Origin: Coix lacryma-jobi var. lacryma-jobi
Lineage: Eukaryota > Streptophyta > Magnoliopsida > Poales > Poaceae
DNA: 64,000 nucleotides
Direction: 5' to 3'
Assembly (NCBI GenBank): GCA_009763385.1
Contig: VDCT01000089.1
Coordinates: 620,001 to 684,000 of the forward strand
Position numbers and translations under genes: made by a program. Numbering within the stretch: position 1 is the stretch's first letter; every line of letters starts with the position of its first letter. This document shows positions 1-10,812 of the stretch, one piece after another. The notes under the pieces were generated by a model. It was given only the letters and a program-made list of their open reading frames with translations, made no database searches and had not been told where the DNA came from.

Positions 1-120
1 GTATCATGATCATATAACTTTGCATTAATCTTACTTCCTTCCTTATGTTATCCGTCGTGTTTTCCTTAATAAAAGTTGTTCTCAAACTAATGAAAACCTG
101 TGTGGATAAACTTCTTACAG
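1..120 (+). other. Element A leader with splice-acceptor-like end
   Basis: This is the distal part of the untranslated leader, matching the reverse complement of 16468-16580 and 56120-56240. It ends in TTCTTACAG directly before the ATG at 121. The AG-before-ATG arrangement is kept in all three copies (TTATTACAG and TTATTTCAG in the others). The leader is open for seven codons upstream in the same frame; D and C have an in-frame ATG there and A has GTG. That is the main caveat for which start is used. Confidence 0.6.
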
Positions 121-1160
121 ATGGCACGTACCAAGCGTACCGCTCGTAAGTCAACTGGAGGCAAAAGGCCTAATTACATAATGGGACCATGGACTGCCAA
201 GGGGTCGGAGGACTTCCTAGATGAGTTCGGCATGCTCACCATCCTTTGGAGGGTGCTACACTTGGTGGGATACCAGGAGGGTTAGGAGCCACAGTACGAC
301 TGGCACCGCGTGCAGATTTCTGAGGATCGCCATATGTACACGGTGGAGGTTGATGTGCCTTGCCGTGATGAGCAGGATCACGTTTGGTGCCGCCGAGTGT
401 TCGCGTTGCAGGGGAGACCCCATGGGATGGAGCTAATAGAGATGCTTACACCGTTCCCCGGGACATTATGGAGGACCACCCAGAAGTGGTTACCCAAGCT
501 ACAGCCAGTATCTTCCCGACAGCAGATCCCTATCAGTCGGAGTGGCGTCAGCCAGGAGCCGCCGTACTCAAGGCCAGTTCACTTGAGAGGGAGCTTTGTG
601 TCGGACCGGCCGGAGTGCTGTGGCTGCACTCATGGCTACCTATGGATGTCTATCCCGTAGCTATGATCAGCTGGACCACATCCTTAGTGAGGAGATGGCT
701 ACACAACACCGGAGGCAGCAGGAGCATACCGCTGAGATAGACCGCCTCACTGCAGAGTTGGCACGTATGACAATGGAGAGGGACCAGGCACATCCGAGAG
801 AGTAGGAGACAGCCCATCAGCCCAGCATTCAGCAGGAGTCTGCTACCTTCTTGGCTTTGATCATGAGGAAGACCGAGGAGTCGCTTCGAGGTGTTTGCCT
901 TGAGGGCAACGCGCTTCAGAGGAGAACAGGCTGTTGATGTTGCGAGTGGGAGAACAAGAGCTGCAACTTCACCACCTGCAGGATTACAATGACCACTTGC
1001 ACGAGGGATCCACCGCAGGGAGAATGAGAGGAATCCCATCTTTCCTCAAGAAGACCCAGATCCGTGTAGCTCTTCTAGTGGTTCTTCGGATGTGTCTAGT
1101 GATGATGATGATGATGCGACGTCCCTAGAGAGTAGTTCAGTTCGTATGTTTAGAGCTTAG
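121..1160 (+). pseudogene. Extra 5' ORF with histone H3 tail-like N-terminus (copy A, broken)
   Basis: The reading starts MARTKRTARKSTGGKRPNYI. Compared with the histone H3 tail, residues 1-14 of the mature protein differ only at position 5 (R for Q), and P16 is kept. After residue 16 it is unlike H3: no globular histone fold, but a body shared with copies D and C that I do not recognise. A TAG at 283-285 ends the first segment and later frameshifts split the rest. Towards the end a coiled-coil-like stretch (around 700-850) is followed by a Ser-rich and then five-Asp acidic segment (about 1070-1120), with a likely ancestral stop at 1158-1160. Start chosen at 121 because of the conserved CAG|ATG boundary. 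It lies between leader and gag, so it is a sense-strand accessory ORF. Confidence 0.85.
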
Positions 1161-1490
1161 TGTTCTCTGGTGTTATGTTGACAAGCCCGATCTTTTGCTT
1201 TTGTTATGGGCTGGATGTAAGAACGAGTAGTAAACTTATGTGCACATGGTGCAAGACCTTTGGAAAGTCCCATATGTATGGGCAAAACTATGGATGTTTG
1301 TGTTGGCTTTTGCATGTTATGTATTGAGCGATCTTATTATGTGATGATGTGATGTGGATTGAAATTTATTATGCCTCTGTGATTGTTTGGTGAATTTGTT
1401 TTCCGAATAATTTCAGTTGGTATGATTTATTGTTCTCAATAATTGCAACTTCGCCTAATGATCACTTGCCACTTGCCATCGTATATACAG
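1161..1490 (+). other. Spacer between extra ORF and gag
   Basis: About 330 AT-rich bases without an ORF. It ends with TATATACAG directly before the gag ATG at 1491, again a splice-acceptor-like boundary. If both acceptors are used, alternative splicing from one donor could yield separate messages for the extra ORF and for gag-pol (inference). Confidence 0.5.
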
Positions 1491-2560
1491 ATGACGACAA
1501 CCCGTAGTGAGCTGGCGGTAGTGGTGGAAATGAGGACCCAGGGATAACCGCAATCCACCACCTCCTCCACCACCCACGACCGAGCAACTCTTTGCTCAAT
1601 TTCTGGGAAGCCAGCGCAACATTGAAGCTTTGCTACGAGAGTATTTGGCGCACGGTCACCAGCGTCCTGAGCCAAATCAATATAGTTCTTTCAAGGATTT
1701 CTTGGATACGAAACCACCCATCTTCAAGGATGCTACTGAACCTCTAGAAGCAGAAGAATGGTTGCATACCATGGAACAGAAGTTTCGATTGCTCAGGCTC
1801 ACAGAGGAGCTCAAAGCAGAGTATGCCGCCGCACTTCAGCTGCAGGGGCCACCCGGATTTGGTGGGGGCATCACCGCGCCACCTATCCTGCCAACGTTCC
1901 TATCACTTGGAGGATGTTCACAGAAGCTGTTCGAGGGCATTATATTCCGCCGGGCCTGACTCAGATGAAAGTGCCAGAGTTCATGAGCTTAACGCAGGGG
2001 ACTCGATCTGTACCGAGTACCACCATCTGTTTAACTCTTTGTCTCGTTATGCTCCAAACTTCGTGGACACAGATGCCAAAAAGATTGCTAGTTTCAAGTG
2101 AGGCTTGAACACCAAAATGGGAAAGTCAGTGGGTACATCTTCTCGTACTGTCTTTAATGACTTTATCAGTGATTGCTTGATCCAAGAAAACCAGAACAAT
2201 AAGCATGCTGCAAGTAAGGCCCAGAAGAGGGCTTTTGATTTAGACCGTCTCAACCTAGGGGACCACCAGCTCAGCGATCCCAGTATTGCCCACCAGCGTC
2301 GGGAGCACGTTTCAGGCCACCGCAGAAGAAAGGTTCAGCCCCAAGCTCAACGCAATCAAAGGCCATACAAGATAGCCGCTACCCAAGCTCGTGGAGGTCA
2401 GGGCAGTTCAACAGGAGGGAAACCTCTGGTTCGGGGACCCTGTTTCAATTGCAACCAAGAGGGGCACTTCGCAAGGTATTGTCCACACCCAAAGAAGCAA
2501 CAGGCTAACTACCCTGCACGTCTGCACAACATGACTGTTGAAGAAGCTCGTGCCGGATAG
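1491..2560 (+). pseudogene. Gag of element A (broken)
   Basis: Capsid/nucleocapsid precursor of a gypsy element. The best segment at 1630-1830 holds the retrotransposon gag core, with IEALLREYLAHG and EAEEWLHTMEQKF as landmarks; shifted frames continue through IPPGLTQMKVPEF and TEYHHLFNS. A nucleocapsid CCHC knuckle (CFNCNQEGHFARYC, CX2CX4HX4C) lies near 2440-2485. A stop at 1539-1541, several frameshifts, and a TAG at 2558-2560 where copy C has a GAG codon interrupt it. In the ancestor gag and pol were probably one ORF, because the reading continues in frame into protease. Confidence 0.9.
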
Positions 2561-5500
2561 CCTGTGACCGCCGGTATTTGTCTTGTTAACCATCATCCTG
2601 CCGTTGTTTTGTTTGATACTGGATCATCGCATTCGTTTCATGAGCAAAGCATTTGCACAAGAGCATAATCAAGAGATGTCTGAAATGGATTATGGGTTTC
2701 GCGTAAGCTCTGTGGGGAGTAGCGTGTTATCTAGGCAGATGGTTTGTAATGCAACCATCGACATTGGAGGGCACAAATTTGGAGCTAATTTAGTAGTTCT
2801 GCCAGGGCTAAGTATGGATGTAGTCCTAGGTATGAGTTTGATGAGTATGTGGAATGCGGTGTTAGACACTGCAAATAGAACTCTTACCTTATCTGATGGA
2901 AGGACAAATACTAAGCTACGCATCTCTCTTCCCCGAGGTGCTGACTTCGTTGATTTATCTTGCACTTTGTTTATAGAAGACCTGTCTAGATCCCAGTTGT
3001 CCAAGATTTCCCAGATGTCTTTCCAAATGAATTACCAGGCTTACCGCCCAAGCGGGCAGTGGAATTTGCAATTGAGTTGCTACCTGGAACCACACCAATC
3101 TCTAGAAGGCCCTATCGTATGCCGCCCACTGAGCTAGCTGAACTTAAGACTCAGATTTAGGAACTTTTGGACAAAGGATTCATTCAACCTAGTATATCTG
3201 AATGGGGTTGCCCAGCGCTGTTTGTTAAGAAGAAGGATAAGTCGTTACGGATGTGTGTGATTTTCGGCCTCTCAATGCCGTGACTGTCAAGAACAAGTAT
3301 CCGTTGCCACGGATAGATATTCTGTTTGAACTTATCCAGAGCCAAGGTGTTTTCCAAGATCGATTTGAGGTCAGGTTACCACCAGATTAGGATTCGACCA
3401 CAAGATATCCAAAGACTGCTTTCTCAACCAGATATGGACTATACGAGTATCTTGTCATGTCCTTTGGGTTGACAAATGCTCCAGCATACTTCATGAGTTT
3501 TGATGAACTCGGTATTCATTCCCGAATTGGATAAGTTTGTAGTGGTGTTCATTGATGACATTCTGGTATATTCTGAGAACCCAGACGATCATGCAAAACA
3601 TTTGAGGATTGTTTTGACGAGGCTCCGAGAACATAAGCTTATGCTAAGTTTAGCAAATGTGAGTTTGGTTGAAGAAGGTGCATTTTCTTGGTCATATTCT
3701 CTCAGAAGAAGGAATTTCTGTGGACCCCAGTAAGGTACAAGAAGTGATGGACTGGAAAGCTCCTACTTTGGGTTGGTGAAATTTGAAGTTTTTTGGCTAG
3801 CAGGATACTATCGCCGATTCATTCCCGACTTTTCCAAGATTGCAAAACCAATGACAAGCTTGCTCCAAAAGGACCAGAAGTTTGAATGGACAGAGGAGTG
3901 TGAAATAGCTTTCCGTACCCTGCGGGAACTATTGACCACTGCTCCTGTTTTAGCTCAAACCAGATATCGAGAAGCCTTTTGATGTCTTTTGTAATGCATC
4001 GAAAGTTGGCTTAGGTTGCATCCTTATGCAAGAAGGCAGAGTGATTGCTTATGCCTCTCGCCAATTAAGGAAACATGAGATAAATTATCCTACACATGAT
4101 CTGGAGTTAGCCACTGTGGTGCACGCTCTGAAAATCTGGAGACATTATCCGCTTGGTAACGTCTATAACATGTACACTGATCATAAAAGTCTCAAGTATA
4201 TCTTCACTCAACCTGAACTGAATATGAGGCAAAGAAGATGGCTTGAACTAATCAAGCATTGCAACCTGCAGATACATTATCATCCAGGAAAGGCAAATGT
4301 GGTTGCCGATGCTCTAAGCCGGAATCACACTGCAACAACACTTGAGGTTACAACCAGAAGACGAGTTTAGTCTCGTACACCCTGTAATTCTGCAAAACAT
4401 CAAGCTGCAAGGCACCCTAGTTGACCAAATACTTGAAGGACAGAAAACAGACAAGGGAATTTATCATATCAAGGAAAGGCTGAAAACCGCAACTTAACCA
4501 GTAAAACATTTTTGGATTGATGACAGGGATTTTATGGTTTGGACCAACTCTTAGTAGTACCCAAGAACAGAGAGCTCAAAATCGGATCATGGATGAAGCT
4601 CATTTGTCTAAGTTATCCATTCATCCTGGAAGCACCAAGATGTATCAAGATTTGCGTCCAAGATTTTGGTGGACCAAGATGAAGAAAGAAATTGCCGCTT
4701 ATGTAGCCAGATGCGACACGTGTTTGTCGAGTAAAAGCTATTCACCTGAAGCCAGCCGGAACGCTTCAACCTTTATCAATACCCGAGTGGTAATGGGAAG
4801 AAGTGAGTATGGATTTCATCACTGGTTTGCCAACCACCCAAAAGGGAAATGATTCAATTGTGGGTGATAGTTGAATCGTCTCACCAAGACCGCTCATTTC
4901 TACCTAGTTAAAACCTGTTATCGAGCACCGGACTATGCGGGGATTTATATCAATCAAATTGTTTGACTACATGGTATACCCAAGGTCATAGTTTCGATCA
5001 GGATCGCAGTTTACTGCACCATTTTGGGAGAAACTGCAAAAGGAGTTAGGCACAAAGCTAATCCGTAGCTCTGCTTATCATCCCCAAACGTCAGGACAAA
5101 CCGAAAGAGTGAATCAAATTTTGAGGACATGTTGAGAGCCTGTGTGATTTCAGCAAAAGGATCTTGGAGAAATGGCTACCTTTAGCAGAATTTGCATATA
5201 ACAATAGTAATCAAGAAAGCACACAGATGGCACCTATTGAAGCCCTTTATGGTAGAAGGTGCAGGACACCGGTAAACTGGGTTGAACCAGGAGAACGTCG
5301 ATATTATGAATTGACTTCGTTAACGAAGCAGAAGAACAAGTTAGAGTAATTCAACAACATATGGCAGCTGCGCAGTCTCGACAAAAGAGCTATGCAGACA
5401 AGCGAAGAAAACCGCTGGAATTCGACAAAGGCGATTATGTTTATTTGAATGTGTCACCCATGAAAGGTGTCAAACGCTTGGCGTAAAAGAGAAGTTAGCG

Positions 5501-5850
5501 CCAAGGTTGTGGCACCGTACAGGATTGTGGAAAGGAGGGGAGAAGTAGCTTATCAGCTACAACTACCTGAACATTTAAAGGCTATATTCCCTGTATTCCA
5601 TGTGTCGCAATTAAAGAAGTGTCTTCGAGTTCCGGAGAAGAAGTACAACCGGCGAGTATAAAGTTACAATCCGATCTCACCTACTCAGTGGAGCCATGTC
5701 GGGTGCTTGATGAAAAAGAAAGAATAACTCGCGGGAGAATAGTAAAGAATACGAGGTATCTTGGAGTGAGCAAGATGATCGAGATGCCACTTGGGAAAAC
5801 GGAAGACTATTTAAAGGAAGTGTCCCACACTTTTACAAGAAATGGTTAGT
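2561..5850 (+). pseudogene. Pol of element A: protease, RT, RNase H, integrase, chromodomain (broken)
   Basis: Protease at about 2596-2900 has the active-site LFDTGSSHSF. Reverse transcriptase at about 3110-3730 shows YLVMSFGLTNAPAYFM and the catalytic FIDDILVYS. RNase H covers about 3960-4370 with YTDHKSLKYIF and HPGKANVVADALSR. Integrase starts with an HHCC zinc region around 4590-4720 (HLSKLSIHPG, then CDTC), has a degraded core at 4790-5160, then WLPLAEFAYNN and EALYGRRCRTP. The tail at 5380-5640 has the APYRIVERRGEVAYQLQLP motif. A chromodomain-like segment at about 5690-5845 follows. At least ten frameshifts or stops make it nonfunctional. Domain order RT-RH-INT is diagnostic for Ty3/gypsy. 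Confidence 0.93.
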
Positions 5851-5875
5851 AACTTAAATCTCGGGACGAGATTCC

Positions 5876-5892
5876 TTTAAGGAGGGGAGGGC
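5876..5892 (+). other. Polypurine tract of element A
   Basis: The purine run AAGGAGGGGAGGG lies immediately before the TG that opens the 3' LTR. It is the expected primer site for plus-strand DNA synthesis. The same tract occurs at the matching place in element C. Confidence 0.85.
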
Positions 5893-8800
5893 TGTACAAC
5901 CCCTGGTGTTGAGCAACCCTAAATGCATAATTTAGCATCTCATGAGCATAAAGCATCATCACATGTTGCATTCTTTATGTAAAGTGTCATTTCATGTGAT
6001 AGTAATTACTGTTATGCATGGTGTGATGCTTGTTTGGCTTGTTTTTGGAGTGGTTGAGTCTCCTAAGTAGTCTAACCTTGCTGAGGAGTCAAAATGAAGC
6101 TAGGTTTGTTGGTCTTTTTGGCTAACCAAGCCCCTAACCCTAGTTGCCTTAATGGATTCCTAAGAGTCCTTTTGTTTGACTAACTAAGACCTCCTTGTTA
6201 GAATCTTTGCATGGTTGTGGGCCCTTAACCAAAGTGTGTAGAATTTAGAGTAGAACAAAAAGTGTTTTTGGGTCAACTCATGAAAATGGGTTTAACAAAG
6301 TGTTTTAGGACCCATAAGGCAGAAAAGTAGAGATTTTGACTTAGAAAAATTCTTCTAAGTCCTAATCTGCTAGACAGTTTCGCCTAATGATCTTTGGAGC
6401 TTTCTTGGGAAAAATCTAGGCCGAACCAAAGCTTGATCTTATAACCAAAGTTGTTGTCGGCATATAGCTCTAACCAAAGGAACAAACGGTGTGTCGTTTC
6501 ATTGAGTAATTAGTGAGTTAATCGCGTTTGAAAACGCGCTGTCAGGCGCTAATAACGGCTGACTGAAACGTTCGTTTCAAGCCGAACGGCATCGCGGTCG
6601 TGACCGACCGGCCACAGAGCTCGGCCGCCACATGGCGCCCGACGCCTGGCGAGCCTGCGTCCGCGCGCGGCGTGGCGAGCACAAGCCCGCCCGCCTGCAC
6701 TCGCGCAGCCAGAGCCGCTCCACTCCCTCCGCTTGTGGTCCCCTCTCTCCCGTCTCTCGCGCCCGAGCAAGGTGAGCGCCGCCGCAGATCCGCGAGGCCG
6801 TTTCTTTCGCGCCGCTCCGCCGCGGTTCCACCCCAACCATCCCGCCAAACCAAGTCGCCCGTGACCCGCTCCACCACCTGCCCTAGCTAGCTTGCGCCGA
6901 AAGCCCCTGGGTAAGCCGCGGGGCAAGCGTCCGCCGTGTCCGCCATGGCCGGCGAGCTCGGTCCGCCGTGGCCGACCCCCTTTTCGAGCTCGTCCGCCCT
7001 AGCATTCGTGAGTCGCCTTGGTCCGTAGGAGACGTCGGTGGTGTTGGTTGTCCGATTAAGCCCTAGAGTTCGCGTTTCATCGCCATCCGCCGCCGGCTCT
7101 ATTCGCCATTGATGACGAGCCGCGGGCTCGGCCGTTTCTTATGGCACCCCTAACGTCTTGCTCGATTAGGGTTCGTTAGGGTTTGAGGAGAGTGTTGGCC
7201 GTCGGTTTGCTTTGGGAAGGCCGGAGATGGCCGGCGTGGCAAGTTCCCGCCGCCGCGGCCACCATTCTCGCCGCGCGAGGCTTGCTCCGTTAGTGCCCTA
7301 GGCTATTAGTGGTGTCGTCGGGGGTGCGGATTTGAAGAGCGAGTCCACCGTGGTGTCCGTTTCGCTGGAGGAGTCCGCCGACGGGCGAAGCCTCGCCATG
7401 GTCAACTGGTCGACCTCTGCTCTGTGTGTATATGTGTGGTGGCCGAGTTGAACTCGGGTGCCCGCTGGTCAGCATGGCTTTGTGGTGCAGTTAGTTTGTG
7501 GCTTGGGTGCAGTAGTGTGGGTGCGCGTAGCAGTTTAGGCCGAGGCCGAAGGGTTTAGGGTTTTGTTTAATTAGTTTTCAGAAATGCTTATATAGTTTTT
7601 TTAATTCATCTTGAGTTCTGTAAATGCTAAAAAGGTGAAATAAGTTTTTTTAAGTTTGTTTTGATGAGTTCTATGCATGAAAAATATAATATGTCCAGTT
7701 TGTGATAAATTTATGTGCAGTTATATTAAATTTATGTTTAGGCTGAAATCTTGTTAAATGCATAATAAACTGTGCATTTCTCAGACAAATGTGATTCTTG
7801 TTTTATTAGGTTTGTGTTGATGAGGAGTTTTTTGGAAAAATATAATATGAGGATGTTCTATGAAATATTTTGGCAGTAGCAATTAAAATGATTAAATGTT
7901 GTTTTCTTGTATAATTTGTAGTAATTAAAATATGAGGGATATGAACCTGGGAATTTTTGTATACTGCTCTTGTGCTAAGAAGTTCCATAAAAAAATGGGA
8001 AATCTGTTGTTTGACACTTTTTGCTAAGGTGTGTAGTTCAAGCACTTTTCATGTTAATGTTTGTCTTTTTCATAGAGGATAGAGTTTAAGTCCAAATGGC
8101 TTGAAATTTATACAGGGGACTAGATTGCATGTTGTTAGCTTCTAGTAATTTCTGTAGATTTTTCTAAGGTTGTTATCTGAGGGTTGCTGTTCTAGGTTTA
8201 ATTAATGTTTAAGTGGTAGCAAATGGTTAAGTAATAATCGGATGATGTTGACTACGTTGTTGAAGAGAATGAAGTAGATGACATGTGCTTATCTTCTGAA
8301 TTGCTTGCTCCATATTGCATCACCAATGCATCCCATGTGCATTCATTTTTGTTCATACATGTTATGCACCGGTACAGGAACGGTAGTGGAGGTCCAGAAC
8401 CCGCAGCCATCGGAGGAGCCGTGTCCGGAGGAGACCTAGGACGAGAGGATCAAAGAAGGAGACATCGAGGACCTACCTGAGTGCCGCGATCATCGACCCT
8501 CCGACTTCTAAAGAGGCAAGCCGCAGAGCATCCCACTCCTATGGTTTGCAAATTGATTACGAAATTAACCTGATATGTTTGCTGCATTAAGTTATAGGAG
8601 TTGAGTGATACCGTTGATGCATACTTACTTATCCTTGTCCACCTGCAATTATTATCTTGATATCCCTGTTAGGTCTAGGCTCGTTATATGCTTAGTCTGC
8701 ATAGACCGGTAAAAGTCAGGTGTTTTCCAGTCTCCCTCCCGCGTATAGGTGGATACTGATCATGATTAGCCTGGTGCTGTCATGGAAATAACCATGTGGT

Positions 8801-10067
8801 AATTAATCTGAGACCGGGCGGAATGTAGGAGCAGCAGGGCATGGGTTCTGTGTGCTAGTAGTCTTCCGTCTGTGTCGATTAGGACCCGACGAAGGCACAC
8901 CTCAGTCATTTTGAACACGTCAATCACTTAACGGAGTAGGTCGGAGTACCTACCTCCCGTGAAGCCGAGTAAGGCTATTCGAGCCGGTGATGGAGATGTT
9001 GACGCCTAGCACCCAGGGCCTTATATGTACCATGGGCAACTATTCTGAGCAACCTGGCGTGGTCCGTGGACAGGCGGGGCCTAATTGACCTGGCATGACC
9101 GTGGGCAGTTATAGCTTGAGCGACCTGGCATTGAGATAACCCCCGGTGTAGAAGGGCCCATGACCATCCCGCGTGTTGTGTTCTCGAATTTCCTGAAGTG
9201 GTCGCCGACGGCTATCTGGCAAGGTATGATCAGGCGAGTGTGCGACATTTTATCCCCACCTGGTAGGAATCGATTATAATCGCCATCGCTCCTGGACAGT
9301 GAGTAACTTGACTGGGCATGTGTTACCGTAGTAACTTATGGAATTAAAGATGGTTATGATGTTGAATCTGAAAGGCTATTGATGAAATAGTCACTCTTGC
9401 TTGATTAATTAGCCAAGTGATTGCTCTAGATCATGTGCAAATCTAGCTAATCAGGTTGATTAATTAAAATTGACTGCTAATACTTTAATGATGATTACTT
9501 AAGGGTAAAAATGCCTTTATGCAAAAGGTAAGTATGGCCAACCCAGATATAGCCTTGCATACTCCTTGGTGTCACCTTATTTCTGGTTTATGACGGGTAA
9601 GTCTAGCTAAGTACCTTCTTGTACTCAGGGTTTTATCCCTTGTTGTTGCAGATGGACAGTGCTTCTATGGCTACTGTGAGAACTGCCTGTACCCCGTTGC
9701 GGGTGATGAATAGACCGTGGGCATGGTCATCTCTTATCCTCTCCTGATGCTTTTGTGGACTGATGAGGCAATGGCACCGTATTGTGAAACTATGGTCTCA
9801 TGTTTTAAAACTATGTTGCTTCCGCTTTGAATTCCAAACTATGGTTTGTAATAATTGTTGAACTCCGATGTAATTGAACTATGTGCGAACTAAATGTACC
9901 TTGTGGACATGTACGCTTATCTATTACGGTCTTGGCTAAAGTTGAACGATTTGAAATCCTTCGAGATTTTCGGACTACCGGGTTTGTACGAGCTTAAGTA
10001 CCTACCAATCTCTGTGAAAACAAAGGTTCGGTGCTTAATCTGGTATAAATTGGTCGGTTCTATCACA
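5893..10067 (+). repeat. 3' LTR of element A (about 4.2 kb)
   Basis: It runs from TGTACAACCCCTGG to GGTCGGTTCTATCACA, and matches (in reverse complement) the LTRs of D and C. Internally: an AT-rich start (5893-6530), a strongly GC-rich, CpG-rich block (about 6530-7500), an AT-rich stretch (7560-8370), an exon-like acidic reading (8377-8559), and a moderate-GC tail. The GC block holds overlapping long readings on both strands; I do not treat these as genes because frames are not kept between LTR copies. Ends are TG...CA and the LTR follows a polypurine tract. Confidence 0.92.
8377..8559 (+). other. Exon-like acidic reading inside the LTR (copy A)
   Basis: After CACCGGTACAG a reading runs with VQNPQPSEEPCPEET, an in-frame stop, KEGDIEDLPECRDHRPSDF, another stop, then RGKPQSIPLLWFAN and a stop. 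The same amino-acid sequence recurs in the LTRs of D and C although the DNA has diverged. No function is recognised. It may be a noncoding exon of the LTR transcript or a relic coding exon. Confidence 0.45.
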
Positions 10068-10812
10068 TCTGTCAATTCAAACTTCTGGTCCTTTTGGAGC
10101 AAGCTTGTCATTGGTTTTGCAATCTTAGAAAAGTCAGGAATGAATCGACGATAGTATCCTGCTAAGCCGAGAAAACTTCGAATTTCACCAACCGAATTAG
10201 GAGCTTTCCAATCCATCACTTCTTGCACCTTACTGGGTCCACAGAATTAAATTCCTTCTTCTAATAGAATATGACCAAGAAAATGCACCTTCTTCAACCA
10301 AAACTCAAATTTGCTAAACTTAGCATAAAGCTTATGTTCTCGGAGCCTTGTCAAAACAATCCCTCAAATATTCTACATGATCGTCCGGGTTCTCAGAATA
10401 TACCAGAATGTCATCAATGAACACTACTACAAACTTATCCAATTCCGGCATAAACACCCGAATTCATCAAACTCATGAAATATGCTGGAGAATTTGTTAA
10501 TCCAAAGGACATGACAAAATACTCGTATAGCCCATATCTGGATGAGAAAGCAGTCTTTGGGATATCTTGTGGTCGAATCCTAATCTGGTGGTAACCTGAT
10601 CTCAAATCGATCTTAGAAAACACCTTGGCTCTGGATAACTGGTCAAACAGAATATCTATCCATGGCAACGGATACTTGTTTTTAACTGTCACGACATTAA
10701 GCGGCCGATAATCCACACACATCCGTAACGACTTATCCTTCTTCTTAACAAACAATGTTGGACAACCCCATTCACATACACTAGGTTAAATGAATCCTTT
10801 GTCCAAAAGTAA
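10068..10812 (-). pseudogene. RT and start of RNase H of element D
   Basis: On the minus strand the reading starts in the RT finger region (FVKKKDKSLRMCVDYRPLN, 10755 downward) and continues through KIDLRSGYHQIRIRPQD and YEYFVMSFGLTNSPAYFM. After a frameshift it has VVVFIDDILVYSE, then SVGEIRSFLGLAGYYRRFIP and KPMTSLLQKDQKFEL, where element A interrupts. The catalytic DD is present. It aligns with A from about 3160 to 3890. The right edge at about 10812 is an abrupt junction with transposase sequence, so a single long reading across it (10689-11606) is a chimera of two genes. Confidence 0.9.

Larger units (their letters stand above)
1..10067 (+). mobile_element. Element A: Ty3/gypsy chromovirus, 5' LTR outside the window
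   Basis: The order read on the + strand is leader, extra ORF with a histone H3-like N-terminus, gag with a CCHC knuckle, protease, reverse transcriptase, RNase H, integrase, chromodomain, polypurine tract and 3' LTR. This order plus the C-terminal chromodomain places it among plant chromoviruses; the very long LTR and group-II-type chromodomain suggest the Tekay/Del clade (inference). It is inserted in element D: the D RNase H reading stops at 10068, and the five bases after the LTR (TCTGT) complement ACAGA in the D coding strand. The left duplication lies outside the window. The coding part has many stops and frameshifts, so it is not autonomous. Confidence 0.93.

Noticed and set aside
121..285. 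A truncated histone H3 gene or processed H3 pseudogene
   Set aside because: Similarity ends at residue 16, no histone-fold sequence follows, and three element copies share the same non-histone body at the same place relative to gag.
6600..6890. Host gene with a CpG island at the GC-rich block
   Set aside because: The block is part of the LTR and recurs at 37700-38900 and 59600-60830; no conserved protein is seen.
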